Positions 14,809-24,282 of a stretch of 64,000 bases of DNA are shown here, piece by piece. The position numbers were made by a program, and so were the translations under genes. Position 1 is the first letter of the stretch. Every line of letters starts with the position of its first letter. Source of the stretch: Klebsiella aerogenes KCTC 2190 (GTDB lineage Bacteria; Pseudomonadota; Gammaproteobacteria; Enterobacterales; Enterobacteriaceae); contig NC_015663.1 in assembly GCF_000215745.1 (NCBI RefSeq), positions 186,001-250,000 of the forward strand, in the 5' to 3' direction. The notes below the pieces were generated by a model that made no database searches, was not told the origin of the DNA, and worked only from the letters and a program-made list of their open reading frames with translations.

Positions 14809-15458
14809 TACTGCGATTGCGTTCCTAAAGTTTGATAACCTGGCACCTGAACAGCGGCTTGCTGAGTCTGGGCCTGGCCAAACTGAAGCTGCTCAGCGTG
14901 CAGGCGACGCTGCAATTCATAGTCCTGCAGCATAGCATTAATACGACGACGTTGCTCCTGAACCTGCGCCTGCTGACCGCTGCCGGCGGAGGCATCAGCC
15001 GGAACGCCCAGGCTAACCGGGCTGGCTTTGCCCATCATCGGCATGGTGTTGAAGACTGGCGCTTCCGGCTGCTGGGAGGCATCGGAGTGTCCGTTATACT
15101 GCTGGACGCCAACGATCACAGCCAGAGAAACGCACGCTGCCACACCCATTTGGGTAAGCGAGCTGGCCCACGGGCGTACTTTCTGCCAGAAAGGCATTTG
15201 ACGCCACTGGTGTGGAGCAGGTTGAGACTCAGGAATAAGCGGCGCAACCTGACGAGCAGGTTCGTTCTCGATGGCGGCCATCACGCGAGCTGAGATATCG
15301 AATTGGAGCATCTCGGCGGTATCGCCTCGCAGCGTGTCGCGGATGAGATGGTAGCTCTCCCAGGTTTTTTGCATTTCAGAAGAACGACTCAGCTCATTGA
15401 GCAGCTCGTTATCCAGCGTTTCACCATCCATTAAGGCCGAAAGTTTTTCTTTCTGCAT
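14808..15458 (-). CDS. rseA: Anti-sigma-E factor RseA
   Basis: RseA holds sigma-E at the inner membrane; envelope stress triggers its proteolysis by DegS and RseP. The N-terminal cytoplasmic anti-sigma domain (about residues 1-90) starts MQKEKLSALMDGETLDNELL, one membrane segment spans about 101-119, and the periplasmic tail is Gln-rich and ends in the RseB-binding region. I start at 15458 (216 residues, as in E. coli); a frame open to 15494 would add 12 residues overlapping rpoE. Confidence 0.95.
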   Translation of the reverse strand: MQKEKLSALMDGETLDNELLNELSRSSEMQKTWESYHLIRDTLRGDTAEMLQFDISARVMAAIENEPARQVAPLIPESQPAPHQWRQMPFWQKVRPWASSLTQMGVAACVSLAVIVGVQQYNGHSDASQQPEAPVFNTMPMMGKASPVSLGVPADASAGSGQQAQVQEQRRRINAMLQDYELQRRLHAEQLQFGQAQTQQAAVQVPGYQTLGTQSQ

Positions 15459-15490
15459 GCCTGATACCCTTTTCCAGTATTCCGCTATCG

Positions 15491-16066
15491 TCAACGCCTG
15501 ATTAGCGGTTGAACTTTATTATCAATAGCTTCACGTGCCCGGAAGATACGCGAACGTACCGTGCCAACCGGACAATCCATGATGGCGGCTATTTCTTCAT
15601 AGCTCAGGCCATCCAGCTCCCGCAACGTAATTGCCATGCGTAAATCTTCGGGAAGCGATTCAATGGTACGAAAAACTATTTGTCTCAGCTCTTCTGACAA
15701 CATTAAGTTCTCAGGGTTCGAAATTTCTTTCAATGCCCCGCCGCTTTCGAAGTTTTCCGCCTCGTTGGCGTCAACATCGCTTGATGGCGGACGGCGTCCC
15801 TGAGCAACCAGATAATTCTTTGCCGTGTTTACGGCGATACGATACAACCAGGTATAAAAAGCGCTATCCCCCCGGAAAGAATCCAGCGCACGCCACGCCT
15901 TCACGAACGACTCCTGAACAACGTCAGCAATATCGCCCGGCGGTACATAGCGGGAGACCAGGCTTGCAACCTTGTGCTGATAGCGCACTACCAGTAGGTT
16001 AAAGGCTTTCTGATCTCCTTTCTGGACCCGTTCAACGAGGACCTGATCCGTTAACTGCTCGCTCAT
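15491..16066 (-). CDS. rpoE: RNA polymerase sigma-E factor
   Basis: Sigma-E directs transcription of outer-membrane and periplasmic stress genes. Region 2 (DVVQESFVKAWRALDSFRGD) and region 4 (LDGLSYEEIAAIMDCPVGTV) are clear. The start MSEQLTDQVLVERVQKGDQK gives 191 residues as in E. coli; an in-frame ATG at 16099 is not used in the family. First gene of rpoE-rseABC, preceded by a sigma-E-type promoter. A short upstream frame ends in an ATGA overlap with this start. Confidence 0.97.
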   Translation of the reverse strand: MSEQLTDQVLVERVQKGDQKAFNLLVVRYQHKVASLVSRYVPPGDIADVVQESFVKAWRALDSFRGDSAFYTWLYRIAVNTAKNYLVAQGRRPPSSDVDANEAENFESGGALKEISNPENLMLSEELRQIVFRTIESLPEDLRMAITLRELDGLSYEEIAAIMDCPVGTVRSRIFRAREAIDNKVQPLIRR

Positions 16067-16125
16067 CCGAGGTAATGTCTCCCCAAACCCAATTCCCATG
16101 CGTATTCAGAACACCACCCAAGCAC
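16063..16125 (-). CDS. Candidate short leader ORF overlapping the rpoE start (RseD-like)
   Basis: In the frame that ends with TGA inside ATGA at the rpoE start, an open frame encodes a C-terminus AWELGLGRHYLG. From memory, the matching E. coli leader frame ends AWKFGLGRLYLG, which would mean the amino acids are kept. E. coli has a reported leader peptide, RseD, coupled to rpoE. There is no ATG; GTG at 16125 is my arbitrary start, and the frame is open upstream to about 16173. Confidence 0.35.
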   Translation of the reverse strand: MLGWCSEYAWELGLGRHYLG

Positions 16126-16147
16126 TGCATTATGAGCAAGCAGACGT

Positions 16148-16175
16148 TTGGAGTGTCTGAACACAATAAAGTTCC
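16148..16175 (-). promoter_or_regulatory. Sigma-E-dependent rpoE promoter
   Basis: On the minus strand GGAACTT (16169-16175) and TCCAA (16148-16152) are 16 bp apart, matching the sigma-E consensus and the autoregulated rpoE promoter of E. coli. It explains positive autoregulation of rpoE-rseABC. Confidence 0.85.
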
Positions 16176-16464
16176 GTTACGCTTTTGATTTTTGTCTGAC
16201 AACGGTGGACTGATTGTTATCTCTCATTATAAGTCCCGTTGTTCAACGCCAGGTAAGCTAATGAAGAAAAAGCGCAAGGCCCGCCTGAAGGGTAACGTAA
16301 CCCAACTTATTTTTCACTATAAAATCTGAAGGTAACGGCTTGCTTCGCAAATATTTTCTTTCGTTTACATATTTGCTTTTCTGCCACCCTTGTTTAGCCC
16401 GCACAACTATTCACGAAAATAATTGTACGATTTAGCCCCACCAGGTGCTATGGTGAGGCTATTG

Positions 16465-16482
16465 TGTTTAGTAAATTAAACA
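16465..16482 (+). promoter_or_regulatory. NadR operator upstream of nadB
   Basis: TGTTTA-GTAAAT-TAAACA is an exact match to the NadR palindrome TGTTTA-N6-TAAACA. It ends 6 bp before the nadB start. NadR bound to NAD cofactor represses nadB in enterobacteria. Confidence 0.9.
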
Positions 16483-16488
16483 GAAGCT

Positions 16489-18108
16489 ATGAAGACGACT
16501 CCTGACTTTTCCTGTGATGTGTTGATTATCGGCAGCGGCGCTGCCGGATTGTCTCTGGCGCTGCGCCTGGCGGAACGCCACTCGGTTACCGTCCTGAGCA
16601 AAGGGCCGGTTAGCGAAGGCTCGACTTTCTACGCCCAGGGTGGAATTGCCGCCGTTTTCGATGAAACCGACAGCATCGAATCCCACGTCGAAGATACGCT
16701 CATCGCCGGGGCCGGACTTTGTGACCGTCATGCCGTCTCCTTCGTCGCCAGCAACGCCAAACCCTGCGTGCAGTGGCTTATCGATCAGGGGGTACTGTTT
16801 GATACCCAGGTGCAGGCCAACGGTGAAGAGAGCTATCACCTGACCCGCGAAGGCGGCCATAGTCATCGGCGGATCCTGCATGCCGCCGATGCCACCGGCA
16901 AAGAGGTTGAGACGACGCTGGTTGGCAAAGCGCTGGCGCATCCGAATATCACCATTCTGGAACGTAGCAACGCGGTTGACCTGATTATCTCCGATAAGAT
17001 TGGCCTGCCGGGTACCCGGCGGGTAGTCGGCGCGTGGATCTGGAACCGTAATAAGGAAAAGGTAGAAACCTGCAGCGCAAGAGCCGTGGTGCTGGCGACC
17101 GGCGGCGCCGCGAAAGTCTACCAATATACAACGAACCCTGATGTCTCCTCCGGCGACGGCATCGCCATGGCCTGGCGCGCGGGATGCCGTGTGGCCAATC
17201 TCGAATTTAACCAGTTCCACCCTACCGCGCTGTTTCATCCACAGGCGAGAAACTTCCTCTTAACGGAAGCTCTGCGCGGCGAAGGCGCGCTGTTGAAACG
17301 GCCTGACGGTAGCCGCTTTATGCCGGACTTCGACGAACGCGGCGAACTGGCCCCGCGCGATATAGTCGCCCGCGCCATCGACCATGAGATGAAGCGCCTC
17401 GGCGTCGACTGCATGTATCTGGATATTAGCCATAAGCCCGAAGCGTTTATTCGCCAGCATTTTCCGATGATTTATGAAAAGCTACTCGGCCTTGGTATTG
17501 ATTTGACCAAAGAGCCGGTGCCTATCGTACCCGCCGCCCACTACACCTGCGGCGGCGTGATGGTGGATGATAACGGACGTACCGACGTCGACGGTCTGTA
17601 CGCCATCGGCGAGGTAAGCTACACCGGGCTGCACGGCGCCAACCGCATGGCCTCGAACTCATTGTTGGAGTGTCTGGTGTACGGCTGGTCGGCAGCCGAG
17701 GACATAGCGAAACGCCTGCCGCTGGCGCAAGCGGCGGAACAGCTGCCGCCATGGGATGAAAGCCAGGTTGAGATCCCGGATGAACTGGTGGTGATTCAAC
17801 ATAACTGGCACGAACTGCGCCTGCTAATGTGGGACTATGTCGGAATTGTGCGTACCACCCGCCGGCTGGAACGAGCGCTGCGGCGCATTACTATGCTGCA
17901 GCAGGAGCTGGATGAGTATTACGCGCGTTTTCGCGTCTCCAATAACTTACTGGAGTTGCGCAATCTGGTGCAGGTGGCCGAGCTTATCGTGCGTTGCGCC
18001 ATGCAGCGTAAGGAGAGCCGCGGCCTGCACTATACGCTCGACTACCCGGACACGCTGGAAAACAGCGGCCCGTCGGTGCTCTCGCCGCTTGCTCACATAA
18101 AGAGATAG
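16489..18108 (+). CDS. nadB: L-aspartate oxidase
   Basis: NadB oxidises L-aspartate to iminoaspartate with FAD, the first step of de novo NAD synthesis, feeding NadA. The FAD-binding motif is [20 protein letters not shown]; the fumarate-reductase-like active site includes HPTALFHP and the catalytic arginine segment [11 protein letters not shown]. Length is 539. The gene is repressed through the NadR box at its start, and its 3' end overlaps the convergent trmN6 by 16 bp. Confidence 0.97.
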   Translation: MKTTPDFSCDVLIIGSGAAGLSLALRLAERHSVTVLSKGPVSEGSTFYAQGGIAAVFDETDSIESHVEDTLIAGAGLCDRHAVSFVASNAKPCVQWLIDQGVLFDTQVQANGEESYHLTREGGHSHRRILHAADATGKEVETTLVGKALAHPNITILERSNAVDLIISDKIGLPGTRRVVGAWIWNRNKEKVETCSARAVVLATGGAAKVYQYTTNPDVSSGDGIAMAWRAGCRVANLEFNQFHPTALFHPQARNFLLTEALRGEGALLKRPDGSRFMPDFDERGELAPRDIVARAIDHEMKRLGVDCMYLDISHKPEAFIRQHFPMIYEKLLGLGIDLTKEPVPIVPAAHYTCGGVMVDDNGRTDVDGLYAIGEVSYTGLHGANRMASNSLLECLVYGWSAAEDIAKRLPLAQAAEQLPPWDESQVEIPDELVVIQHNWHELRLLMWDYVGIVRTTRRLERALRRITMLQQELDEYYARFRVSNNLLELRNLVQVAELIVRCAMQRKESRGLHYTLDYPDTLENSGPSVLSPLAHIKR

Positions 18109-18830
18109 AAGTCGCGGGTCAGCGCGGTAAAGCCTTCAGAGTACTGCTGCTCTGGCCCACGAACCACCAGCCGATCGCTGAAACACTCGCCGGCGCTGGG
18201 AGAGAATGCCAGCAGGACCCGATGCGGCGGGCGCATTTCTGTTTCCGCCACGTCGGTGCGTAAGCGCAAATGCCACCCCATCGCTTTCGCCCGTTCGACA
18301 AACGCATTACCAATATCCACCGGCAGCACCACGCAGAAAAAGCCCTCCTCGGTAATCAGATCTGTGGCGCAGGTGAGCAGCGTCGTATGATCGAGCGAGG
18401 TGGTATAACGCGCTTGTTCGCGCTGCGACGTCGCGCAAGGTACGCCTTCGGCAAAAAACGGCGGATTGCTGACGATGAGCTCATAGCGCCGCGGCGGCTG
18501 CGGCTGCCACTGCTGAATCGGCGCCTGGTATACGGTGATGCGTCCAGGCCAGTTGCTGGCCGCCACGTTATCCCGCGCCTGCGTCGCGGCCTCTTCATCC
18601 AACTCCACCGCATCCAGTTGGACCGAATTCGCGGTACGCTGGGCTAACATTAATGCCAACAAACCGCTGCCGGTTCCGATATCCAGCACGTGCTTCACCT
18701 GAGCAATCGGCGCCCAGGCGCCCAGCAGAATACCGTCGGTACCGACTTTCATGGCGCAGCGATCGTGGGCGACGAAAAATTGTTTAAAGGTAAAACCATT
18801 GCGCGGCAGCGCAAACTTCGACTGAGACAT
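18093..18830 (-). CDS. trmN6: tRNA1(Val) (adenine(37)-N6)-methyltransferase
   Basis: TrmN6 (YfiC) methylates N6 of adenine-37 in tRNA-Val. The SAM-binding motif is [15 protein letters not shown] and the N6-adenine catalytic motif is SNPPFF. I start at [19 protein letters not shown] (245 residues, as in E. coli) and not at the longer frame from 18878. The C-terminus overlaps the nadB 3' end in convergent orientation. Confidence 0.93.
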   Translation of the reverse strand: MSQSKFALPRNGFTFKQFFVAHDRCAMKVGTDGILLGAWAPIAQVKHVLDIGTGSGLLALMLAQRTANSVQLDAVELDEEAATQARDNVAASNWPGRITVYQAPIQQWQPQPPRRYELIVSNPPFFAEGVPCATSQREQARYTTSLDHTTLLTCATDLITEEGFFCVVLPVDIGNAFVERAKAMGWHLRLRTDVAETEMRPPHRVLLAFSPSAGECFSDRLVVRGPEQQYSEGFTALTRDFYLFM

Positions 18831-18960
18831 CCTCAAAACCTTGCTGACGAAAACTCCTGTGCTTAAGGCTATGCACAATACCGGAGAACAGATAGCCTTA
18901 CAAACAGATGAACATTACGTCAGTAACGTCTATAATCGGCGGCCCACTCAGAGGTAGAAC

Positions 18961-20292
18961 ATGACTGTAACGACTTTTTCCGAACTTGAACTCGACGAAA
19001 ACCTGCTGGAAGCGCTCCAGGATAAAGGTTTCACACGCCCGACAGCCATTCAGGCCGCCGCTATTCCGCCTGCGCTTGATGGCCGTGATATTCTCGGTTC
19101 TGCGCCGACAGGCACCGGTAAAACTGCGGCATATTTGCTGCCAGCGTTGCAGCATCTGCTTGATTTTCCGCGCAAGAAATCGGGGCCGCCGCGGATCCTT
19201 ATCCTGACGCCGACCCGCGAGCTGGCGATGCAGGTTGCCGATCACGCCCGCGAACTGGCGAAGCATACCCATCTGGATATTGCCACCATTACCGGCGGCG
19301 TTGCGTACATGAACCACGCGGAAGTGTTCAGCGAAAACCAGGATATCGTGGTCGCCACCACCGGTCGCCTGCTGCAGTATATTAAAGAAGAGAACTTCGA
19401 CTGCCGCGCGGTAGAAACGCTGATCCTTGATGAAGCGGACCGCATGCTGGACATGGGCTTTGCCCAGGATATCGAAACCATCGCCGGTGAAACCCGCTGG
19501 CGCAAGCAGACCATGCTGTTTTCCGCCACGCTGGAAGGCGATGCGATTAAAGACTTTGCCGAACGCCTGCTGGAAGAGCCGGTTGAAGTTTCTGCAAATC
19601 CGTCGACCCGCGAACGTAAAAAAATTCACCAGTGGTACTATCGCGCCGATGATATCGATCATAAAACCGCGCTGCTGGTTAATCTGCTGAAGCAGCCGGA
19701 AGCAACCCGCTCTATCGTCTTCGTGCGTAAACGCGAGCGCGTTCACGAACTGGCCGCTAAGCTGCACGAAGCAGGCATCACCACCTGCTGGCTGGAAGGC
19801 GAAATGGTGCAGATCAAACGTAACGAAGCGATTAAACGCCTGACCGATGGTCGCGTGAACGTGCTGATTGCCACCGACGTCGCCGCGCGCGGTATTGATA
19901 TTCCGGATGTCAGCCACGTGTTTAACTTCGATATGCCGCGCACAGCCGATATCTATCTGCACCGTATTGGCCGTACCGGCCGTGCAGGTAAGAAAGGCAC
20001 CGCTATTTCGCTGGTTGAAGCGCACGATCACCTGCTGCTGGGTAAAATCGGCCGCTACGTTGAAGAACCGCTGAAAGCTCGCGTGATTGATGAATTGCGC
20101 CCGAAAACCCGCGCGCCGAGCGAGAAGTTAACCGGTAAACCATCGAAGAAAGTGCTGGCGAAACGCGCCGAGAAAAAAGAGAAAGAAAAAGAGAAGCCGC
20201 GGGTGAAGAAACGCCACCGCGATACCAAAAACATCGGTAAGCGCCGTAAGCCAAGCTCTGCCGTGACGCCGTCAACGTCCAACGAAGAGTAA
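18961..20292 (+). CDS. srmB: ATP-dependent RNA helicase SrmB
   Basis: SrmB is a DEAD-box helicase that acts early in 50S ribosome assembly. Motif I is APTGTGKT, motif II LDEADRMLDMG, motif III SATLEG and motif VI HRIGRTGRAGKKG. The C-terminal tail from about residue 385 is strongly basic and lysine-rich. Length is 443. It is divergent from trmN6 and ends at a bidirectional terminator shared with grcA. Confidence 0.96.
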   Translation: MTVTTFSELELDENLLEALQDKGFTRPTAIQAAAIPPALDGRDILGSAPTGTGKTAAYLLPALQHLLDFPRKKSGPPRILILTPTRELAMQVADHARELAKHTHLDIATITGGVAYMNHAEVFSENQDIVVATTGRLLQYIKEENFDCRAVETLILDEADRMLDMGFAQDIETIAGETRWRKQTMLFSATLEGDAIKDFAERLLEEPVEVSANPSTRERKKIHQWYYRADDIDHKTALLVNLLKQPEATRSIVFVRKRERVHELAAKLHEAGITTCWLEGEMVQIKRNEAIKRLTDGRVNVLIATDVAARGIDIPDVSHVFNFDMPRTADIYLHRIGRTGRAGKKGTAISLVEAHDHLLLGKIGRYVEEPLKARVIDELRPKTRAPSEKLTGKPSKKVLAKRAEKKEKEKEKPRVKKRHRDTKNIGKRRKPSSAVTPSTSNEE

Positions 20293-20294
20293 AA

Positions 20295-20320
20295 AAAACG
20301 CCGGGATATCCCGGCGTTTT
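20295..20320. terminator. Bidirectional terminator between srmB and grcA
   Basis: A perfect 26-bp palindrome with core AACGCCGGGATATCCCGGCG and A/T tracts on both sides, between two convergent genes; it should work in both directions. Confidence 0.9.
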
Positions 20321-20337
20321 CACATCTGGCTTCAGCC

Positions 20338-20721
20338 TTACAGGCTTTCGGTAAAGGTACGAGCGATAACGTCGCGCTGCTGTTCCGGAGTCAGAGAGTT
20401 AAAACGTACCGCGTAGCCGGAAACACGAATGGTCAGCTGCGGGTATTTTTCCGGGTGCTCAACGGCATCCAGCAGAGTTTCGCGACGCAGCACGTTCACG
20501 TTCAGGTGCTGACCGCCTTCCACGCGGACTTCCGGTTTCACGTCTACCGGGATTTCACGGTATTCGATTTCACCCAGTTTGCTCACCGCAACTACGTCAT
20601 CTTCCGCAAAACCACCTTTGGCACACAGGCAGCGCGCTTCGCCTTTTTCGCTATCCAGCAGCCAGAAAGAGTTCAGCAGGTCGTCGTTTGCCGCTTTAGT
20701 AATTTGGATACCAGTAATCAT
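20338..20721 (-). CDS. grcA: Autonomous glycyl radical cofactor
   Basis: GrcA (YfiD) is a spare glycyl-radical domain that restores pyruvate formate-lyase after oxygen damage to its radical site. The C-terminal domain carries the radical glycine, Gly102, in RVSGYAVRF. Length is 127, as in E. coli. Two FNR boxes 53 bp apart upstream show oxygen control. Confidence 0.97.
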   Translation of the reverse strand: MITGIQITKAANDDLLNSFWLLDSEKGEARCLCAKGGFAEDDVVAVSKLGEIEYREIPVDVKPEVRVEGGQHLNVNVLRRETLLDAVEHPEKYPQLTIRVSGYAVRFNSLTPEQQRDVIARTFTESL

Positions 20722-20827
20722 TTGATGCCTCCCAGGCAGTGTTTATTCGATTTTGGCCTCTTTGCGGCCAATTGGTAAAACCATTGTTGTATGAGTGTAT
20801 ATATATCAGCCACACACCCGGCATTCA

Positions 20828-20841
20828 TTGACTTAAATCAA
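20828..20841 (-). promoter_or_regulatory. FNR box I of grcA
   Basis: TTGACTTAAATCAA matches the FNR consensus TTGAT-N4-ATCAA with one change. A TATATA-rich -10 region lies near 20801-20806, placing this box at about -40, a class II activator position. It pairs with a second box 53 bp further upstream. Confidence 0.8.
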
Positions 20842-20880
20842 CAAAAACCACTCACTCAAAGTGGGTATATGAGGATAGTA

Positions 20881-20894
20881 TTGTTTTACATCAA
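20881..20894 (-). promoter_or_regulatory. FNR box II of grcA
   Basis: TTGTTTTACATCAA matches FNR TTGAT-N4-ATCAA with one change. In E. coli the yfiD promoter has FNR sites at -40.5 and -93.5; the 53-bp separation here is identical, and the upstream site there reduces expression under full anaerobiosis. Confidence 0.78.
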
Positions 20895-21033
20895 GTTACG
20901 CCAGTAGGTGCCATAAAAAAATTTGTAAATTTTCAATTTTTTTTATGCACAACCAGTCAGGAATGACGTCGCGATTTTGTTATGCAGAAAGAAGCAGTTA
21001 AGCTATGGGCATGACACTTTGCAGGAGAGCGAG

Positions 21034-21723
21034 ATGACCACCCCATTAACCTGGCACGACGTGCTGGCGGAAGAGAAGCAGCAGCCCTATTTTCTCAACA
21101 CCCTCAAGACCGTCGCCGAAGAGCGCCAGTCCGGCATGACTATCTATCCGCCGCAGAAAGACGTCTTTAACGCCTTTCGCTATACCGAACTGGGCGAGGT
21201 CAAAGTGGTCATCTTAGGTCAGGATCCCTATCACGGCCCGGGACAGGCGCACGGTATGGCCTTTTCTGTTTTACCGGGAGTGCAGATACCGCCGTCGCTG
21301 CTGAACATGTATAAAGAGCTGGAAGGCACCATCCCCGGCTTTCAGCGCCCGGCGCATGGTTATCTGGAAAGCTGGGCGCGCCAGGGCGTGCTCCTGCTTA
21401 ATACCGTGTTAACGGTGCGCGCCGGTCAGGCGCATTCACACGCCAGTCTCGGCTGGGAAACCTTTACCGATAAAGTGATAGCGCTGATTAACCAGCATTG
21501 TGAAGGAGTGGTATTTCTGCTGTGGGGGGCGCACGCGCAGAAAAAAGGCGCCATTATCGATCGCCAGCGCCATTGCGTCCTGAAAGCGCCGCACCCGTCG
21601 CCGCTGTCGGCGCACCGCGGTTTCTTCGGCTGCAACCACTTTGTGCAAACCAACCAGTGGCTGGCCGAACGCGGCGAGGCGCCCATTGACTGGATGCCGG
21701 TGCTGCCCGCTGAAAGCGAGTGA
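21034..21723 (+). CDS. ung: Uracil-DNA glycosylase
   Basis: Ung removes uracil from DNA, starting base excision repair. The catalytic Asp64 is in [13 protein letters not shown] and the DNA-intercalation motif is [14 protein letters not shown] start at 21034 (229 residues, [11 protein letters not shown]) because AGGAG lies 8 bases upstream; a longer frame from 20977 lacks support. A terminator follows at 21737. Confidence 0.97.
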   Translation: MTTPLTWHDVLAEEKQQPYFLNTLKTVAEERQSGMTIYPPQKDVFNAFRYTELGEVKVVILGQDPYHGPGQAHGMAFSVLPGVQIPPSLLNMYKELEGTIPGFQRPAHGYLESWARQGVLLLNTVLTVRAGQAHSHASLGWETFTDKVIALINQHCEGVVFLLWGAHAQKKGAIIDRQRHCVLKAPHPSPLSAHRGFFGCNHFVQTNQWLAERGEAPIDWMPVLPAESE

Positions 21724-21736
21724 GCGACGATAATAA

Positions 21737-21761
21737 AAAAGCCAGCATCAGCTGGCTTTTT
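21737..21761. terminator. Bidirectional terminator between ung and yfiF
   Basis: AAAAGCCAGC and GCTGGCTTTT form a 10-bp stem with a 4-base loop between two convergent genes, with A- and T-tracts on the two sides. Confidence 0.88.
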
Positions 21762-21778
21762 GCATTCAGAGACCGTTA

Positions 21779-22849
21779 TCAGGCCTTATTCTGACGCCAC
21801 CATTCCGCCAGCAGCACGCCGGTCGCCACGGAGACGTTAAGGCTTTCGACGTTGCCGGTGCCATCGATGGCGACGTTGAGGTCAGAGCTGGAGATCGCCG
21901 CATCGGACAGACCGTCGCGCTCCTGGCCTAATACCAGCACCATTTTCTTCGGCAGCTCGGCCTTAAACAGCGGCGTACCGTTATGGCTGGAGGTCGAGAC
22001 GATGGCGTAGCCAGCCTGACGGAACTGCGTCAGGGTATCGATAAAGCTGTCGCCGGTGATCGGCTCAACATGTTCCGCGCCGCCTTCTGCAGTACGGATC
22101 GCCGCGCCAGACTCCAGCACGCCGGCATCCTGTACTACCACGCCTTTCACGCCAAAGTGCGCGCAGCTACGCATAATCGCGCCGAGGTTGTGCGGGTTGC
22201 CAACATCTTCCAGCGCCAGTACGCAATCTTCGGCTTCTGCTTTCGCCACCCACTGGGCCACGGAAGTACCATGACGTTTTTTGATCAGGAAGCAGACGCC
22301 GCCGTGGTGTTCGGTACCAGACGCCTTCGCCAGTTCGGCTTCGTCCACTACGTGGTAGGCCTTACGGTTGGCCGCCATCCAGCGCAGCGCCTCTTTAAAG
22401 CGCGGAGTGACGCTCTGGATAAACCAGGCGCGTACGATGGCTTCCGGACGGCTCTGGAACAGCGCCTGACAGGCGTTCTCGCCGTAGACGCGGGTCTCTT
22501 CCGCGCGCTGACGACGCAGCACTTCCGGATCGATAAAGCTCTTACCGCTGATGCCGCCGTGATCTTCTTTTACCGGCGTCTCATCACCCGGAGCGCGGGA
22601 AACGGTGCGCCACGGAGACGCATCGTCACGGTTAAAATCATTGCGCTTGCGATCGTCGCGTTTGCGATCGTCGCCGCGGCTGTTACGTTCATCGCGCGCA
22701 GGGCGGCTGCGGCCGTCAACACGTGACTTTCCTGGACGCCCTCCCCCTTTCCCGGTACGCGGGTTATGGGTACGTTTGTCAGAATCATCATCACTGCGGA
22801 CATACATCACTTTGACCTTGCCGCTTTTATTTTTCAGTTCGTCGCTCAT
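21779..22849 (-). CDS. yfiF: TrmH-family RNA methyltransferase YfiF
   Basis: A SpoU/TrmH-type SAM-dependent 2'-O-methyltransferase; its RNA target is not known to me. Residues about 15-90 are a charged, Arg/Asp/Lys-rich low-complexity region. A SpoU substrate-binding domain follows and the knotted catalytic domain is C-terminal, with [32 protein letters not shown] and [15 protein letters not shown]. Length is 356. It is divergent from trxC. Confidence 0.9.
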   Translation of the reverse strand: MSDELKNKSGKVKVMYVRSDDDSDKRTHNPRTGKGGGRPGKSRVDGRSRPARDERNSRGDDRKRDDRKRNDFNRDDASPWRTVSRAPGDETPVKEDHGGISGKSFIDPEVLRRQRAEETRVYGENACQALFQSRPEAIVRAWFIQSVTPRFKEALRWMAANRKAYHVVDEAELAKASGTEHHGGVCFLIKKRHGTSVAQWVAKAEAEDCVLALEDVGNPHNLGAIMRSCAHFGVKGVVVQDAGVLESGAAIRTAEGGAEHVEPITGDSFIDTLTQFRQAGYAIVSTSSHNGTPLFKAELPKKMVLVLGQERDGLSDAAISSSDLNVAIDGTGNVESLNVSVATGVLLAEWWRQNKA

Positions 22850-23053
22850 CTATTTTCTCCACCTGCGCTGCGCGAAGCGCGAAGATTACCCGATGTATCT
22901 TCACTTAGCCATTATTTCATTTAAAAGCCTTGGTCTATTGTAACCATCGAACAAAAGACATTGTCCTTTATTCGCGCCTCATCGATAATATGTAACATTA
23001 CAGAAACAAATCGGCCACGTGCCGCGCTGCAACCCCATAACCAGAGGTTAGTT

Positions 23054-23479
23054 ATGAATACCGTTTGTGCCAGTTGTCAGGCTCTTAACCGCATCCCCGA
23101 AGACCGTAGCGCCGATGGCGCCAAGTGCGGACGCTGCGGCCACGATCTCTTTGACGGCGATGTCATCAACGCGACCGGGGCAACGCTGGATAAACTATTA
23201 AAGGACGATCTGCCAGTCGTTATTGATTTCTGGGCCCCGTGGTGCGGCCCATGCCGTAGCTTTGCGCCGATCTTTGAAGATGTGGCTGAAGAGCGCAGCG
23301 GCGAAATGCGTTTTGTGAAAGTGAACACTGAAGCCGAACGCGAACTGAGCGCTCGCTTCCGCATCCGTAGCATTCCAACCATTATGATGTTTAAAAATGG
23401 TGAAATGGTCGACATGCTGAATGGCGCCGTCCCCAAAGCGCCGTTCGATAGCTGGCTGAACGAAGCCAACCAGCAGTAA
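23054..23479 (+). CDS. trxC: Thioredoxin 2
   Basis: Thioredoxin 2 reduces protein disulfides and is induced by oxidative stress in E. coli through OxyR. The zinc-binding N-terminus carries CASC and CGRC, and the active site is WCGPC. I start at 23054 (141 residues, MNTVCASCQ), with an AGAGG Shine-Dalgarno; the frame from 22961 is longer but unsupported. A terminator follows the stop. Confidence 0.97.
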   Translation: MNTVCASCQALNRIPEDRSADGAKCGRCGHDLFDGDVINATGATLDKLLKDDLPVVIDFWAPWCGPCRSFAPIFEDVAEERSGEMRFVKVNTEAERELSARFRIRSIPTIMMFKNGEMVDMLNGAVPKAPFDSWLNEANQQ

Positions 23480-23486
23480 CCCCACA

Positions 23487-23510
23487 GGGGCACCGCTTGT
23501 GCCCCGTTTT
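23487..23510 (+). terminator. Intrinsic terminator after trxC
   Basis: GGGGCAC and GTGCCCC pair across a 5-base loop, followed by GTTTT. Confidence 0.8.
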
Positions 23511-23548
23511 CTCCTCTGCGACAATAGCGTTTTTCATTAGCGACTCCC

Positions 23549-24247
23549 ATGATTGATAACGCTGTCCTTCGGCTACGCGCCGAACGCCTCGCGCGCGCAA
23601 CCCGGCCTTTTCTTGCTCGCGGCAACCGCATCCGCCGCTGCCAGCGCTGCCTGCTCCCCCTAAAACAGTGTCTGTGCGCAACGCTGGCGCCGGCGCAGGC
23701 CGACAGCCGCTTTTGCCTGGTAATGTTCGACACCGAGCCGATGAAGCCCAGCAATACCGGGCGCCTTATCGCCGATATTCTGCCCAACACCGAAGCGTTT
23801 CAGTGGTCGCGTACCGAGCCGCCGCAGGCGCTGCTCGATCTGGTCGCCAACCCCGATTATCAGCCCATGGTCGTCTTTCCGGCCTCTTATGCCGGAGCGG
23901 AACGCCAGGTACTGAGCGCCCCGCCGGAGGGTAAGCCGCCGCTGTTTATTATGCTCGACGGCACCTGGACGGAAGCGCGGAAAATGTTTCGCAAAAGCCC
24001 GTATCTCGATGCGCTGCCGGTAATCTCTGTCGACCTGTCGCGCATCTCCGCCTATCACCTGCGCGAAGCCCATGCCGACGGTCAGTACTGTACGGCGGAA
24101 GTCGCCATCGCCCTGCTGGACTTAGCCGGCGACGCGCAGGCGGCGGCCGCGCTTGGCGATCACTTTAGCCTGTTCAGAAGCCGCTATCTGGCGGGAAAAA
24201 CGCAGCATAAGGGCAGTATCACAGCACAACAGGCTGAAAGCGTTTAA
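23549..24247 (+). CDS. tapT: tRNA-uridine aminocarboxypropyltransferase TapT (DTW domain)
   Basis: TapT (YfiP) adds the acp group to uridine-47 of several tRNAs, using SAM. The DTW signature appears as LDGTWTEARKM. An N-terminal cysteine cluster (RRCQRCLLPLKQCLC) suggests a metal-binding knuckle. Length is 232. It is 35 bp upstream of patZ and probably cotranscribed. Confidence 0.88.
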   Translation: MIDNAVLRLRAERLARATRPFLARGNRIRRCQRCLLPLKQCLCATLAPAQADSRFCLVMFDTEPMKPSNTGRLIADILPNTEAFQWSRTEPPQALLDLVANPDYQPMVVFPASYAGAERQVLSAPPEGKPPLFIMLDGTWTEARKMFRKSPYLDALPVISVDLSRISAYHLREAHADGQYCTAEVAIALLDLAGDAQAAAALGDHFSLFRSRYLAGKTQHKGSITAQQAESV

Positions 24248-24282
24248 AATCATTCGGTCACAGGGGATCAAAGGAGACCGGA

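Larger units (their letters stand above)
16067..16488. other. Intergenic region between rpoE and nadB
   Basis: This 422-bp divergent region holds the sigma-E promoter and candidate leader ORF on the rpoE side and a NadR box on the nadB side. Between about 16180 and 16460 I see no supported gene; it is AT-richer and probably holds further rpoE promoters. Confidence 0.6.

Noticed and set aside
16099..16099. Upstream ATG giving an 11-residue extension of RpoE
   Set aside because: The family starts at MSEQL, which is preceded by a good GGGGAG; the extension overlaps the candidate leader frame.
18898..20031. 377-codon minus-strand frame opposite srmB
   Set aside because: It is entirely antisense to the DEAD-box gene srmB and has no start signal; composition follows the third-position bias of srmB.
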